Part shown: one piece after another, positions 8,580-16,814 of the stretch
Layout of the letters: the number at the start of each line of letters is the position of its first letter
Numbering within the stretch: position 1 is the stretch's first letter
Assembly: GCF_003259315.1 (NCBI RefSeq)
Contig: NZ_QLLT01000006.1
Location: 230,302-294,301 of the forward strand
DNA from: Kitasatospora sp. SolWspMP-SS2h
GTDB lineage: Bacteria; Actinomycetota; Actinomycetes; Streptomycetales; Streptomycetaceae
Direction: 5' to 3'
DNA: 64,000 bases
The notes under the pieces: generated by a model
What the model was told of the DNA's origin: nothing
The model's input: only the letters and a program-made list of their open reading frames with translations
Databases searched by the model: none
Position numbers and translations under genes: made by a program

Positions 8580-9233
8580 GTGAGCACCGCCGACGAGCAG
8601 GCACAGCCGCTTGACACCGACTCGCCCCAGATCACCCGAATCGTCATCGCCGAGGACGAGGCACTGATCCGCCTCGACCTCAAGGAGATGCTGGAGGAGG
8701 AGGGCTACACCGTCGTCGGTGAGGCCGGTGACGGCGAGACGGCGGTCAGGCTGGTCGAGGAGCTCAAGCCCGACCTGGCCATCCTGGACGTGAAGATGCC
8801 CGTCCTGGACGGCCTCTCGGCCGCCGAGCGCATCCACGAGCAGCACCTGGCCCCGGTGCTGATGCTCACCGCGTTCTCCCAGCGCGAGCTGGTCGACCGG
8901 GCCCGCGACGCCGGCGCGATGGCGTACATCGTCAAGCCGTTCAGCAAGAGCGACCTCGTCCCGGCCATCGAGATGGCGGTCTCCCGCTACACCGAGATGC
9001 GCACCCTGGAGCAGGAGATCGCGGACCTCTCGCAGCGGCTGGAGACCCGCAAGCTGGTCGACCGCGCCAAGAGCGTGCTGCAGACCAAGTTCGGCCTCAA
9101 CGAGCCCGCCGCGTTCCGCTGGATCCAGAAGACCTCGATGGACCGCCGGATGACCATGGCCGCCGTCGCCGAGGCCGTGATCGAGGAGGGCGCCGCCCAG
9201 GACCGTAAGAAGACCGAGGCCGCCGAGGGCTGA
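8580..9233 (+). CDS. pdtaR: ANTAR-domain response regulator PdtaR
   Basis: 217-aa two-component response regulator that binds RNA rather than DNA. The receiver domain spans residues 20-140 (acidic pair in IAEDEAL, phospho-acceptor Asp70 in LAILDVKMP, LMLTAFS, VKPFSKSD). A helical linker follows, then an ANTAR domain about 150-205 (RAKSVLQTKFGLNEPAAFRW, then SMDRRMTMAAVAEAV). ANTAR proteins bind paired hexaloop hairpins and prevent termination. The partner kinase PdtaS is not in the window. Start: GTG 8580 with AGGAG 4 nt upstream; an in-frame ATG at 8550, 5 nt after TAGGCT, would be a leaderless alternative adding ten residues. Conserved next to pyk and liv genes. Confidence 0.9.
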   Translation: MSTADEQAQPLDTDSPQITRIVIAEDEALIRLDLKEMLEEEGYTVVGEAGDGETAVRLVEELKPDLAILDVKMPVLDGLSAAERIHEQHLAPVLMLTAFSQRELVDRARDAGAMAYIVKPFSKSDLVPAIEMAVSRYTEMRTLEQEIADLSQRLETRKLVDRAKSVLQTKFGLNEPAAFRWIQKTSMDRRMTMAAVAEAVIEEGAAQDRKKTEAAEG

Positions 9234-9279
9234 GCCCGCCGGGGGCCGAGCCCTCGGTGGGCCGAGCCCGCCCCGCGCG

Positions 9280-9331
9280 CACGTGCCGGTGCCCCCGCCC
9301 CCCTCGACGGGGGCGGGGGCACCGGCACGTG
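9280..9331. terminator. Bidirectional terminator pdtaR / livF
   Basis: Perfect 23-bp inverted repeat with a 6-nt loop between the convergent pdtaR and livF ends. This is one of the strongest hairpins in the window. Confidence 0.8.
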
Positions 9332-9338
9332 CGGAGGG

Positions 9339-10055
9339 TCAGTCCTCGCCCAGGTACTGGCGGCGCACCGACTCGTCGTGCAGCAGCTCCGCGCCGGTGC
9401 CCGACAGGGTGATCCGGCCGGTGGTCATCACGTACGCCCGGTCCGAGAGCGAGAGGGCGGCCTGCGCGTTCTGCTCCACCAGCAGGATGGTGGTGCCCGC
9501 GGCCTTCAGCTCCACGATGGTCGCCATGATCTTCTGCATCATCAGCGGCGACAGGCCCATCGACGGCTCGTCCAGCATCAGCAGCTTGGGCCGGGACATC
9601 AGCGCCCGCCCCATCGCCAGCATCTGCTGCTCGCCGCCGGAGAGGGTGCCCGCGGCCTGCTTGCGGCGCTCGGCCAGGATCGGGAAGAGCGTGCAGGCCC
9701 GCTCCACGTCCTCGGCGATGCCCGCCGCGTCCCGGCGCAGGAACGCGCCGAGCAGCAGGTTCTCCTCGATGGTCATCCGGGGGAAGATGTGCCGGCCCTC
9801 GGGGGAGTGCGCCAGGCCGAGCGCGACGATCCGGTGCGCGGGCACGGTGTCGATCGCCGCGCCCTGGAACAGGACCTTGCCCGAGGTCGGCCGCAGCAGC
9901 CCGGACAGGGTGCGCAGGGTGGTGGTCTTGCCGGCGCCGTTGGTGCCGATCAGGGTGGTGACCTCGCCCTCCGCGACCGTGAACGAGATGCCTTTGACGG
10001 CCTCGATCTTGCCGTAGGCGACACGGAGGTCCTCGACCTCCAGCAGAGCGGTCAC
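9339..10055 (-). CDS. livF: Branched-chain amino-acid ABC transporter, ATPase LivF
   Basis: 238-aa cytoplasmic ATPase of the HAAT-type importer for leucine, isoleucine and valine. Walker A GTNGAGKTT at 37-45, Q-loop region LAHSPEGRHIFPRMT (family hallmark PEGR..F), signature LSGGEQQM at 138-145, Walker B LLMLDEPSMGLSP near 158-170, then LLVEQNAQ. Length and motifs are standard for LivF. Its GTG start overlaps the livG stop by four bases (GTGA), so translation is coupled. Last gene of the livJHMGF operon. Confidence 0.95.
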   Translation of the reverse strand: MTALLEVEDLRVAYGKIEAVKGISFTVAEGEVTTLIGTNGAGKTTTLRTLSGLLRPTSGKVLFQGAAIDTVPAHRIVALGLAHSPEGRHIFPRMTIEENLLLGAFLRRDAAGIAEDVERACTLFPILAERRKQAAGTLSGGEQQMLAMGRALMSRPKLLMLDEPSMGLSPLMMQKIMATIVELKAAGTTILLVEQNAQAALSLSDRAYVMTTGRITLSGTGAELLHDESVRRQYLGED

Positions 10056-10903
10056 TGGCCGTCCTCCTGAGCTGCGGTGGTTCCTTCGAGCGGGGCGCCC
10101 AGGTACGCGGTGACGACCCGCTCGTCGTTCTGGACGGTCTCCCGGTCGCCCTCAACGATCTTCCGGCCCTGCACCAGCACGGCGGTGCGGTCGCACAGGT
10201 TGAAGATGAACTTCATGTCGTGCTCGATCACCAGCACGGCGATGCCCAGGTCCCGGATGGCGAAGACCAGTTCCTCGGCGGCCCGGGTCTCCTGCGGGTT
10301 CATGCCCGCCGTCGGCTCGTCCAGCAGCAGCACGCCCGGCTCGGACGCCAGCGCCCGGGCGATCTCCAGCTTGCGCTGCTCGCCGTACGGGAGGTTGCGG
10401 GCCAGGTGGTCGGCCTTCGCGCCGAGGCCGCAGAACTCCAGCAGCTCCCGGGCGCGTTCGCGGCTCTCCGCCTCGGCCCGCCGGTAGCCCGGGCCGCGCA
10501 GGATCGCCGAGAACAGGCCCTCCTTGGTGCGGGTGTGCCGGCCCACCAGGACGTTCTCCAGCGCCGTCATGTTCGAGAACAGCCGGATGTTCTGGAAGGT
10601 CCGGGCGATGCCCGCCTGGGTCACCAGGTGCGGCTTCGGCGGCAGCACCGTGCCCTTGTACTTCACGGTGCCCTCGGTCGGGACGTACAGCCCGGTCAGG
10701 CAGTTGAAGAAGGTGGTCTTCCCGGCGCCGTTCGGGCCGATCAGGCCGACGATCTCGCCCTGGCGGACCGTCAGGTCGACGTCGTTCACGGCGGTGAGGC
10801 CGCCGAAGCGCATCACCACGCCGGAAGCCTCCAGCACGGGTTCGGCGAGCGGCCCGGACGCCGGGGCGGCGGGAGCGGTGTCGGTGGTCGTCACGGTGCT
10901 CAC
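10052..10903 (-). CDS. livG: Branched-chain amino-acid ABC transporter, ATPase LivG
   Basis: 283-aa partner ATPase of LivF. After a 20-residue Ala/Pro/Thr-rich N-terminus come Walker A GPNGAGKTT (56-64), the LivG hallmark GIARTFQNIRLFSNMTALEN, signature NLPYGEQRKLEIARAL, Walker B VLLLDEPTAGMNPQET and the H-loop VLVIEHDM. Its GTG start overlaps the livM stop (GTGA), and its own stop overlaps the livF start. Assignment as LivG rather than LivF rests on the longer nucleotide-binding domain and the TAGMNP motif. Confidence 0.95.
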   Translation of the reverse strand: MSTVTTTDTAPAAPASGPLAEPVLEASGVVMRFGGLTAVNDVDLTVRQGEIVGLIGPNGAGKTTFFNCLTGLYVPTEGTVKYKGTVLPPKPHLVTQAGIARTFQNIRLFSNMTALENVLVGRHTRTKEGLFSAILRGPGYRRAEAESRERARELLEFCGLGAKADHLARNLPYGEQRKLEIARALASEPGVLLLDEPTAGMNPQETRAAEELVFAIRDLGIAVLVIEHDMKFIFNLCDRTAVLVQGRKIVEGDRETVQNDERVVTAYLGAPLEGTTAAQEDGQ

Positions 10904-12849
10904 GCCCCAGCCTTGGTCGGTACGTCGTCGATCGGGGCGGCCTGCGCGGGCAGTTCCGCGTCCGCCTCGTGGAACTCCAGCTGCTGCCGGCGGCCCGCGA
11001 TCAGGCCCTCCGGGCGGAAGCGCATCAGCAGGATCAGCGCCACGCCGAAGGCCAGCAGCTGGTAGGACTGCAGGAACTGCAGCTTCGCCGGGATCAGGAA
11101 CAGCAGGGCCGCGCCCACCAGCGGGCCGCTGATGGTACCCATGCCGCCCAGGATCACCGCGGCCAGCAGGAACGCCGAGTTGGGCGGGACGGCCCCGGCG
11201 AACTGGTACTGGTCGGGCGAGACGGCGCTCGCCACGTGCGCCTGCACCGCGCCGGCCAGGCCGGCCAGGGTGGCGCCCAGCGCGAAGGCGATCAGCTTCA
11301 CCCGGAAGCCGTTGATGCCCATCGCCTCGGCCGCCGTCTCGTCCTCGCGGATCGCCACCCAGGCCCGGCCGATCCGGGAGTTGGCGACCCGGCCGAACAC
11401 CGTCACCACGATCGCGGTGGCCACCAGCATCAGCAGCAGGTAGTTGCCGAACTTGCCCAGGTGCAGGCCGAGGACGTCGTGCGGCTGGCCGAAGTCGAAG
11501 CCGAACAGGCTGACGTCGGGGATCGCGGCGATGCCGTTGGGGCCGTTGGTCAGGCTCGGGCCGGAGCTGCCGTCCAGGTTGTTCATCGCGATCCGGAAGA
11601 TCTCACCGAAACCGAGGGTGACGATCGCCAGGTAGTCGCCGCGCAGCCGCAGCGTCGGGGCGCCGATCACCACGCCGAACACCAGCGCGGCCAGCGCGCC
11701 GACCAGCGCGGCCAGCGGGAACGGCAGGTGCACGCCGCGGAAGGCCGAGAACGGCGAGCCGGAGACCAGCGCCGCCGCGTACGCGCCGACGCCGAGGAAG
11801 GCCACGTAGCCGAGGTCGAGCAGACCGGCCAGGCCGACCACCACGTTCAGACCGAGTGCCACGGTGGCGAAGATCAGGATGTTGACGCCGATCAGGACGT
11901 ACGTGTCGCTGCCCTGGGTGAACGGGAACGCGGCGGCCGCGGCGAACGCCGCCCCGGTGGTCACCGCCCGGTGCCGGGTGGTCAGTTCGGCCAGCCGGCC
12001 GACCGCGCCGGAGGCGTTCAGCGCGGCGGTGGCGGCGGCCACCAGCAGCAGGAAACCGATGAACAGCTCGCCGTACTCGGTCGAGATGCCGAAGTCGGCG
12101 ACGGCCAGGCCCACCGCGAACACCGCGGTGATCACCAGGATCTCCGCCCAGGACGGCAGGGCGCGGGCGGCGGTCCGCCGGCGCTCGATCCGGCCGATCC
12201 GCAGCCAGTGGTCCAGCAGCAGCCACAGCCGCAGCACGGCCAGCAGGCCGGGCAGGGCGAGGAAGAACCAGGTGTTCTCGGTGAGGATCGGCTGCACGCC
12301 GGTGGGGATCGCGTGCAGCAGCCAGCCCTGGTCCAGGCCGAAGTACACCAGCAGGGCGACGGCGGCCACCGCGTACGCCCACCAGCGCTCGGTGGGGCGC
12401 CGGACGGTGGTGCGGCGGTCCAGCGGCAGGCCCAGCGCGCCGGCCACGGCCAGCAGCGAGCCGACGCCGGCCACCCAGCCGCCCGGGTCGAGGTTGGCCA
12501 GGCCGCCGAGCTCCGCCGCGATCGCGACGACCGCGTACCAGCACACCGCGAGGGTGCCGATGGCGGCGAACAGCACGCCGTTGTTGCTGCCGGAGGGGCT
12601 CAGCCAGCGCAGCCCGGGCACCCGCGCGGCGGCCAGCGCCAGCAGGACGGTCAGCAGGCCGCCGACCAGGGCCAGCCACTGCAGGCCGGCCGGGGAGCCG
12701 TAGTAGGTCAGGTCGCCGGGGAAGTCGGCGGTCCAGGTCCAGGACATCAGCGCGGAGGCCGCGGCCAGGACGCCGCCCGCCACCACGGCGGCGCGGGCCG
12801 CGGCGGTCGGCAGGGGCAGGACGGGGGTGGTCTCGTGGGACGTGGTCAT
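10900..12849 (-). CDS. livM: Branched-chain amino-acid ABC transporter, permease LivM
   Basis: 649-aa membrane permease. The C-terminal ~330 residues are classic LivM: ALGLNVVVGLAGLLDLGYVA, LRLRGDYLAIVTLGFGEIFR, SRIGRAWVAIREDETAAEAM (EAA-like loop contacting the ATPase), GINGFRVKLIAFALGATLAG. The N-terminal ~300 residues add several further hydrophobic segments in two blocks, making it much longer than the roughly 420-aa enterobacterial protein; long LivM forms are usual in streptomycetes. The ATG at 12849 lies 5 nt after the livH stop with GAGG before it. Confidence 0.93.
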   Translation of the reverse strand: MTTSHETTPVLPLPTAAARAAVVAGGVLAAASALMSWTWTADFPGDLTYYGSPAGLQWLALVGGLLTVLLALAAARVPGLRWLSPSGSNNGVLFAAIGTLAVCWYAVVAIAAELGGLANLDPGGWVAGVGSLLAVAGALGLPLDRRTTVRRPTERWWAYAVAAVALLVYFGLDQGWLLHAIPTGVQPILTENTWFFLALPGLLAVLRLWLLLDHWLRIGRIERRRTAARALPSWAEILVITAVFAVGLAVADFGISTEYGELFIGFLLLVAAATAALNASGAVGRLAELTTRHRAVTTGAAFAAAAAFPFTQGSDTYVLIGVNILIFATVALGLNVVVGLAGLLDLGYVAFLGVGAYAAALVSGSPFSAFRGVHLPFPLAALVGALAALVFGVVIGAPTLRLRGDYLAIVTLGFGEIFRIAMNNLDGSSGPSLTNGPNGIAAIPDVSLFGFDFGQPHDVLGLHLGKFGNYLLLMLVATAIVVTVFGRVANSRIGRAWVAIREDETAAEAMGINGFRVKLIAFALGATLAGLAGAVQAHVASAVSPDQYQFAGAVPPNSAFLLAAVILGGMGTISGPLVGAALLFLIPAKLQFLQSYQLLAFGVALILLMRFRPEGLIAGRRQQLEFHEADAELPAQAAPIDDVPTKAGA

Positions 12850-12854
12850 CTGCC

Positions 12855-13784
12855 TCACACCCGATCCGCGACGCGCTCGCCGAGCAGGCCCTGGGGCCGG
12901 ACCAGCAGCACGACGATGAGCAGTACGAACGCCCAGACGTTGGCCCAGCCGGCGCCGCCGAGCTGGTGCAGGCCGGGGACGTTCTCGATGTACGCGGTGG
13001 CCAGCGACTCGGCGACACCGAGGACCAGGCCGCCGAGCATCGCGCCGTAGATGTTGCCGATGCCGCCCAGGACGGCCGCGGTGAACGCCTTCAGGCCGGC
13101 CATGAAGCCCATCATGAAGTCGATGTTGCCGTAGCGCAGGCCGTGCGCCACGGAGGCGATCGCCGCGAAGGCCGCGCCGAGCGCGAAGGCGACCACGATG
13201 ATCCGGTCGGTGTTGATGCCCATCAGCTTGGCGGTGTCCGGGTCCTGCGCGGTGGCCTGCATGGCGCGGCCGGTGCGGGTCAGCCGGACGAACGAGGCCA
13301 GGAAGACCATGCACAGCGGGGCGGCGATCAGGAGGAACAGGTCGTTGCGCTGGATGTGGAAGAGGCCGAGGTCGAACGCCGCGCCGTTGAAGTGCGGGAA
13401 GGAGACGGCCTTCTTGGCGCCCGGGTAGAACGCCCAGACCACCTGCTGGAGCGCGATGGACAGGCCGATCGCGGTGATCAGCGGGGCCAGCCGGGGCGCG
13501 GTGCGCAGCGGCCGGTAGGCGAACCGCTCGGCGGCGGTGGCGGTGACCACGGAGGCGATCACACCGCCGACGATCATGACCGGCAGGGCCAGCCAGAGCG
13601 AGGTGCCCTGCGGCAGCGCCGCGTAGGCGGTCAGCGCGCCGAAGCCGCCGATCATGAAGACCTCGCCGTGGGCGAAGTTGATGAGCTGGACGATGCCGTA
13701 GACCATCGTGTAGCCGACGGCAATCAGGCCGTACATCAGCCCGAGCATCAGGCCGTTGGCCAGGTTTTGCGGCAGTTCGTGCAC
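12855..13784 (-). CDS. livH: Branched-chain amino-acid ABC transporter, permease LivH
   Basis: 309-aa inner-membrane permease pairing with LivM to form the transmembrane channel. The family start NGLMLGLMYGLIAVGYTMVY and LINFAHGEVFMIGGFGAL are followed by RTGRAMQATAQDPDTAKLMG (the cytoplasmic coupling loop) and AVLGGIGNIYGAMLGGLVLG. Length and hydrophobic profile are normal for LivH. Second gene of the operon, separated from livJ by 87 nt that contain a strong hairpin. Confidence 0.95.
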   Translation of the reverse strand: MHELPQNLANGLMLGLMYGLIAVGYTMVYGIVQLINFAHGEVFMIGGFGALTAYAALPQGTSLWLALPVMIVGGVIASVVTATAAERFAYRPLRTAPRLAPLITAIGLSIALQQVVWAFYPGAKKAVSFPHFNGAAFDLGLFHIQRNDLFLLIAAPLCMVFLASFVRLTRTGRAMQATAQDPDTAKLMGINTDRIIVVAFALGAAFAAIASVAHGLRYGNIDFMMGFMAGLKAFTAAVLGGIGNIYGAMLGGLVLGVAESLATAYIENVPGLHQLGGAGWANVWAFVLLIVVLLVRPQGLLGERVADRV

Positions 13785-13815
13785 CGCAGGCCTCCGTGGT
13801 TGGGGGGAAGGAGAA

Positions 13816-13842
13816 GCGGGGGGCGCTCGTGGCGCCCCCCGC
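13816..13842 (-). terminator. Intra-operon hairpin between livJ and livH
   Basis: 11-bp perfect GC stem (GCGGGGGGCGC / GCGCCCCCCGC) with a 5-nt loop. In binding-protein transporter operons such a hairpin commonly stabilises or partly terminates the message so that the binding protein is made in excess; that role here is inference. Confidence 0.6.
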
Positions 13843-13871
13843 CGATCGGCTGTGGGTGGTGCTGGGAGGGA

Positions 13872-15107
13872 TCAGCCGTTGTAGGTGCCGCTCTTGACGG
13901 CGGTCCACTTGCCGTCCTTGACCGTGTAGACGGTCAGCTGCTTGTTGGTGGTGTCGCCGTACTCGTCGAAGGAGACCTTGCCGGTGACGCCGTCGAAGGA
14001 GACCTTGCCGAGCGCGTCGATGACCTTCTGGCGCAGGTCGGAGGGCACCTTGCCGCCGTTGGCCGCGACGACCGCCTTCACGGCCTCGACCAGCGACCAG
14101 GCGGCGTCGTAGGAGTAGCCGCCGTAGGCCGCGTACGCGTCCTTGTAGTTGGCGGCCTTGTAGTCGTCGATGAAGGTCTTGGCGGAGTCGAGCTCCTCGA
14201 CCGGGGCGCCCACCGAGGTGGCGAGGTCGCCGTTGCTGTTGCCGTTCGACAGCTTGATGTACTCGTCGTCGTAGATGCCGTCGCCGCCGAACAGCGGGAC
14301 GGCGGCGCCGGCCTTCTTGATCTGGTCGGAGAGCGGGCCGGCCTCGGGGTACTCGCCGCCGTAGTAGACCGAGTCGGCGCCGGCGGCGGCGACCTTGGTG
14401 GCGACCGCGGAGAAGTCCTTGTCATCGGGGTTGACGTGGTCGGTGCCGACCACGGTGCCGCCGAGCTTCTTGAACTCCTCCTGGAAGATCGCGGCCAGGC
14501 CCGCGCCGTAGGTCTTCTTGTCGTCGATGACGTAGACCTTGGTCTTCTTCGCGTCGTTGAACAGGTACTGGGCGGCGAACTTGCCCTGCACGACGTCGGT
14601 GGTGGCGGTGCGGAAGAACGAGGCGTACGGGCGGGCGAACTTGCCGCTGCCCCAGTCCGGGCCGAGGCTCAGCTGCGGGTTGGTGTTGGCCGGGGAGATC
14701 TGGGCCAGGTGGGCGTCGTTGAAGACCTTCTGCATGGTCAGCGAGACGCTGGAGTTCAGCGGGCCGACCACGCCGGCGACGTCCTTCTCGCCGACCAGCT
14801 TGGTGGCGTTCTGCTGGCCCGAGGTCGGGTTGGCCTGGTCGTCCAGCGCCTCGATGGCGAAGGTGACGCCCGGGACGACCTTGTCCTTGTTGGCCTTGTT
14901 GACGGCCAGGTCCACGGAGTTCTTGATGCCCTGGCCCAGGGCGGACAGCTTGCCGGTGAGCGGGGCGTCCACGCCGATGACGACCTTGGTGTCGCCCTTC
15001 GCGCTGTCCGAGCCGGAGTCGGACTTTCCGCCGCGCGAGCCGCACGCGGAGAGCGTGAGCGCTCCGGACACGGCAATGGTCACGATGAGAAGTGAGCTCT
15101 TTCGCAC
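13872..15107 (-). CDS. livJ: Branched-chain amino-acid ABC transporter, substrate-binding lipoprotein
   Basis: 411-aa extracellular binding protein (periplasmic-binding fold type I) that captures leucine, isoleucine or valine for LivHMGF. N-terminal lipoprotein signal with lipobox LTLSAC near residue 22, then a Ser/Gly/Asp-rich tether. Mature-protein landmarks: VVIGVDAPLTGKLSALGQGI, INPAN-type stretch AQISPANTNPQLS, VYVIDDKKTYGAGLAAIFQEE and SYDAAWSLVEAVKA. The GTG at 15107 starts the signal peptide and has AAGGAG at 9 nt; longer upstream frames lack a signal. First gene of the operon. A possible -10 (TAGAGT on the minus strand) lies at 15211-15216. Confidence 0.93.
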   Translation of the reverse strand: MRKSSLLIVTIAVSGALTLSACGSRGGKSDSGSDSAKGDTKVVIGVDAPLTGKLSALGQGIKNSVDLAVNKANKDKVVPGVTFAIEALDDQANPTSGQQNATKLVGEKDVAGVVGPLNSSVSLTMQKVFNDAHLAQISPANTNPQLSLGPDWGSGKFARPYASFFRTATTDVVQGKFAAQYLFNDAKKTKVYVIDDKKTYGAGLAAIFQEEFKKLGGTVVGTDHVNPDDKDFSAVATKVAAAGADSVYYGGEYPEAGPLSDQIKKAGAAVPLFGGDGIYDDEYIKLSNGNSNGDLATSVGAPVEELDSAKTFIDDYKAANYKDAYAAYGGYSYDAAWSLVEAVKAVVAANGGKVPSDLRQKVIDALGKVSFDGVTGKVSFDEYGDTTNKQLTVYTVKDGKWTAVKSGTYNG

Positions 15108-15392
15108 GAGGAGGGTCTCCTTCGGGATCTGGAGGACACGCGCACAGGGCTGGCGGTGCCGAATCGCGACGGCGCCGCCCGGTAACCGGACGGTGCGGTG
15201 ACTGGGCGTGACTCTAGACCGCCGCTGGCTGCTCGGGCAGTGGGGCGGGTGAGGCTGTGATTCTCTTGTTATGACCACGGCGTCGGCTGATCTCACATCA
15301 TGGTCGAAAACCCCAGGTGGAGCCCGAAATTCCGGGCCCGGTCCCGAGTAGCGGATGGACTCCTTCCTCAACGCGCAGGTCACGCCTGGGTT

Positions 15393-15456
15393 CACCGATT
15401 ATCGGACAGGTTTGTCCGTAGATTGGAGGGTGGTCGCGGACGTCCGATAATCGGTG
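15393..15456. repeat. Paired palindromes CCGAT(A/T)ATCGG
   Basis: Two 15-nt blocks, 15393-15407 and 15442-15456, are exact reverse complements of each other. Each contains an 11-bp palindrome (CCGATTATCGG, CCGATAATCGG) whose centres are 49 bp apart. The first spans the stop of the gene at 15399-16079. AT-rich palindromes stand out in this GC-rich DNA and look like binding sites. 15108-15392 holds no gene. Confidence 0.55.
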
Positions 15457-16079
15457 ACGTCGCAGGCGGAATGCAGAGCGGCCGAAAGGTCCCGGGCGTA
15501 GGGGGTGCCCAGGATCTGATGCACGGTCTCCATTGCACGCGTATTACGCAGCGTTACATCCAGGAAAGGAAGGCTCGCGTCCCCCGGCGCCCCCGAGCAG
15601 TCCACGACCTCCAGCCCCACCAGCAGCGAGAGCGTCCCCCCGGGCGGCACCGTCCGCGGCAGCCAGCCCGAGACCCGTACGGTCAGCCCCCGGTACCCCT
15701 GGCTCACCCCCAGCACGTCCACCGGGGCGGACCCGGTGTTGCGCACCGCCAGCCGCAGGGCGAAGGAGTCCGACCCGGCCGGGGCCGGACCGTCGTACTC
15801 GAACCTGGTCGACTGCGAGGGGAACGGCGGGAGTTGCCCCGGTGGGGGCGAACCCGACGCCCGCCCAGGGTAGTTCACCGCGTGCCGGATCGTCAGTCCC
15901 AGCGCCAACAGCAGCAACAAACTTGCCAGCACGCACTTCTGACGTCTGCTCAGCAGGCGCGGCGGACGCTCGGGCGGCGGCTCCGGGCGCAGCACGAGCG
16001 GCGTCCAGGTGCCCTCGCCCGGCTCGACCGGACCGAGGAACCCGCCCGGGCCGCTCGGCAGTTCGCGCTCTCCGGACAT
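15399..16079 (-). CDS. Single-pass membrane protein, unknown function
   Basis: 226-aa protein with a Pro/Glu-rich cytoplasmic N-terminus (1-45), one transmembrane helix around 48-70 (VLASLLLLLALGLTI) and an extracytoplasmic beta-rich domain (FALRLAVRNTGSAPVDVLGV, VPPGGTLSLLVGLEVVDC). This domain resembles a small immunoglobulin-like fold. The arrangement is typical of conserved streptomycete membrane proteins without known function. Its last codons overlap the paired palindromes. It lies upstream of livJ on the same strand, 291 nt away, and could share regulation with it. No family name can be assigned. Confidence 0.75.
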   Translation of the reverse strand: MSGERELPSGPGGFLGPVEPGEGTWTPLVLRPEPPPERPPRLLSRRQKCVLASLLLLLALGLTIRHAVNYPGRASGSPPPGQLPPFPSQSTRFEYDGPAPAGSDSFALRLAVRNTGSAPVDVLGVSQGYRGLTVRVSGWLPRTVPPGGTLSLLVGLEVVDCSGAPGDASLPFLDVTLRNTRAMETVHQILGTPYARDLSAALHSACDVTDYRTSATTLQSTDKPVR

Positions 16080-16203
16080 GGCGGCGCCCCCTCGTCCAGC
16101 CGAGGCTGCCCCTGGCGGGGGCCGGCCAAACTCCGAGGGGGCGCGCGCGGAGCGGTGCTCTGCGGTGTGCCGCGGTCGTGCCGCCGCGGCGGCCTGACCG
16201 GGG

Positions 16204-16656
16204 CTAGAGGTCGCGCAGCATGCAGGTCAGCCGGCAGGAGGTGATCCGGCGGCCGGTGTCGTCCGTCACCGCGATCTCGTACGTCGCGGCCGTGCGGCCC
16301 TTGAACACCGCCGTCGCCACGCCCGTCACCAGGCCCGAGGTCGCCGACCGGTGGTGCGTCGCGTTCAGGTCCACGCCCACCGCGTAGCGGCCCGGCCCGG
16401 CGTGCAGCATCGCGCCGATCGAGCCCAGCGTCTCGGCCAGCGCCGCCGACGCCCCGCCGTGCAGCAGCCCGTACGGCTGCTGGTTGCCCTCCACCGGCAT
16501 CGTCCCGACCACCCGGTCCGGGGACGCCTCCACGATGGTGATGCCCAGCTTCTCGCCCAGGTGCCCGCCGGAGAAGGTCTCCGCGCTCACCCCCAGCTTG
16601 GCGAAGTGGTCCAGCACGTCCTGGGGCACTTTCAGTACGGGCGCCGCGTCGGTCAT
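16204..16656 (-). CDS. Hotdog-fold acyl-CoA thioesterase (PaaI type)
   Basis: 150-aa cytoplasmic thioesterase of the 4HBT family, expected to hydrolyse an aryl- or acyl-CoA. The hallmark HGGASAALAET puts HGG at 66-68 with the candidate acidic residue Glu75. GTMPVEGNQQPYGLLHGG and VGVDLNATHHRSA complete the substrate site, and a final beta-strand block ITSCRLTCML follows. Length is typical. Divergent from polA, with about 160 nt between them. The physiological substrate is unknown; paa genes are not nearby, so a general housekeeping thioesterase is likelier than phenylacetate degradation. Confidence 0.88.
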   Translation of the reverse strand: MTDAAPVLKVPQDVLDHFAKLGVSAETFSGGHLGEKLGITIVEASPDRVVGTMPVEGNQQPYGLLHGGASAALAETLGSIGAMLHAGPGRYAVGVDLNATHHRSATSGLVTGVATAVFKGRTAATYEIAVTDDTGRRITSCRLTCMLRDL

Positions 16657-16772
16657 GGTGCTCCTGCTTCCGGGGTTCGCTTCGTTGCGCGTCGATCGTA
16701 CGGATCGTACGACTGTCTACCCGTGGGTAGGGAGGTGCTCCGCGCCGCGCCGGAGATGTCCGCCCCGACCTC

Positions 16773-16778
16773 TAGGAT
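16773..16778 (+). promoter_or_regulatory. Probable -10 element of polA (TAGGAT)
   Basis: TAGGAT lies 36 nt before the polA start. A matching -35 is not evident. Confidence 0.35.
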
Positions 16779-16814
16779 CGGAGAGGCAGTGCAACCGGCA
16801 GGACGGGACGTGAC

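Noticed and set aside
7310..8614. Plus-strand frame running through the lipoprotein, tRNA and pdtaR start
   Set aside because: It overlaps the lipoprotein gene in another frame and crosses the tRNA; it has no signal or domain.
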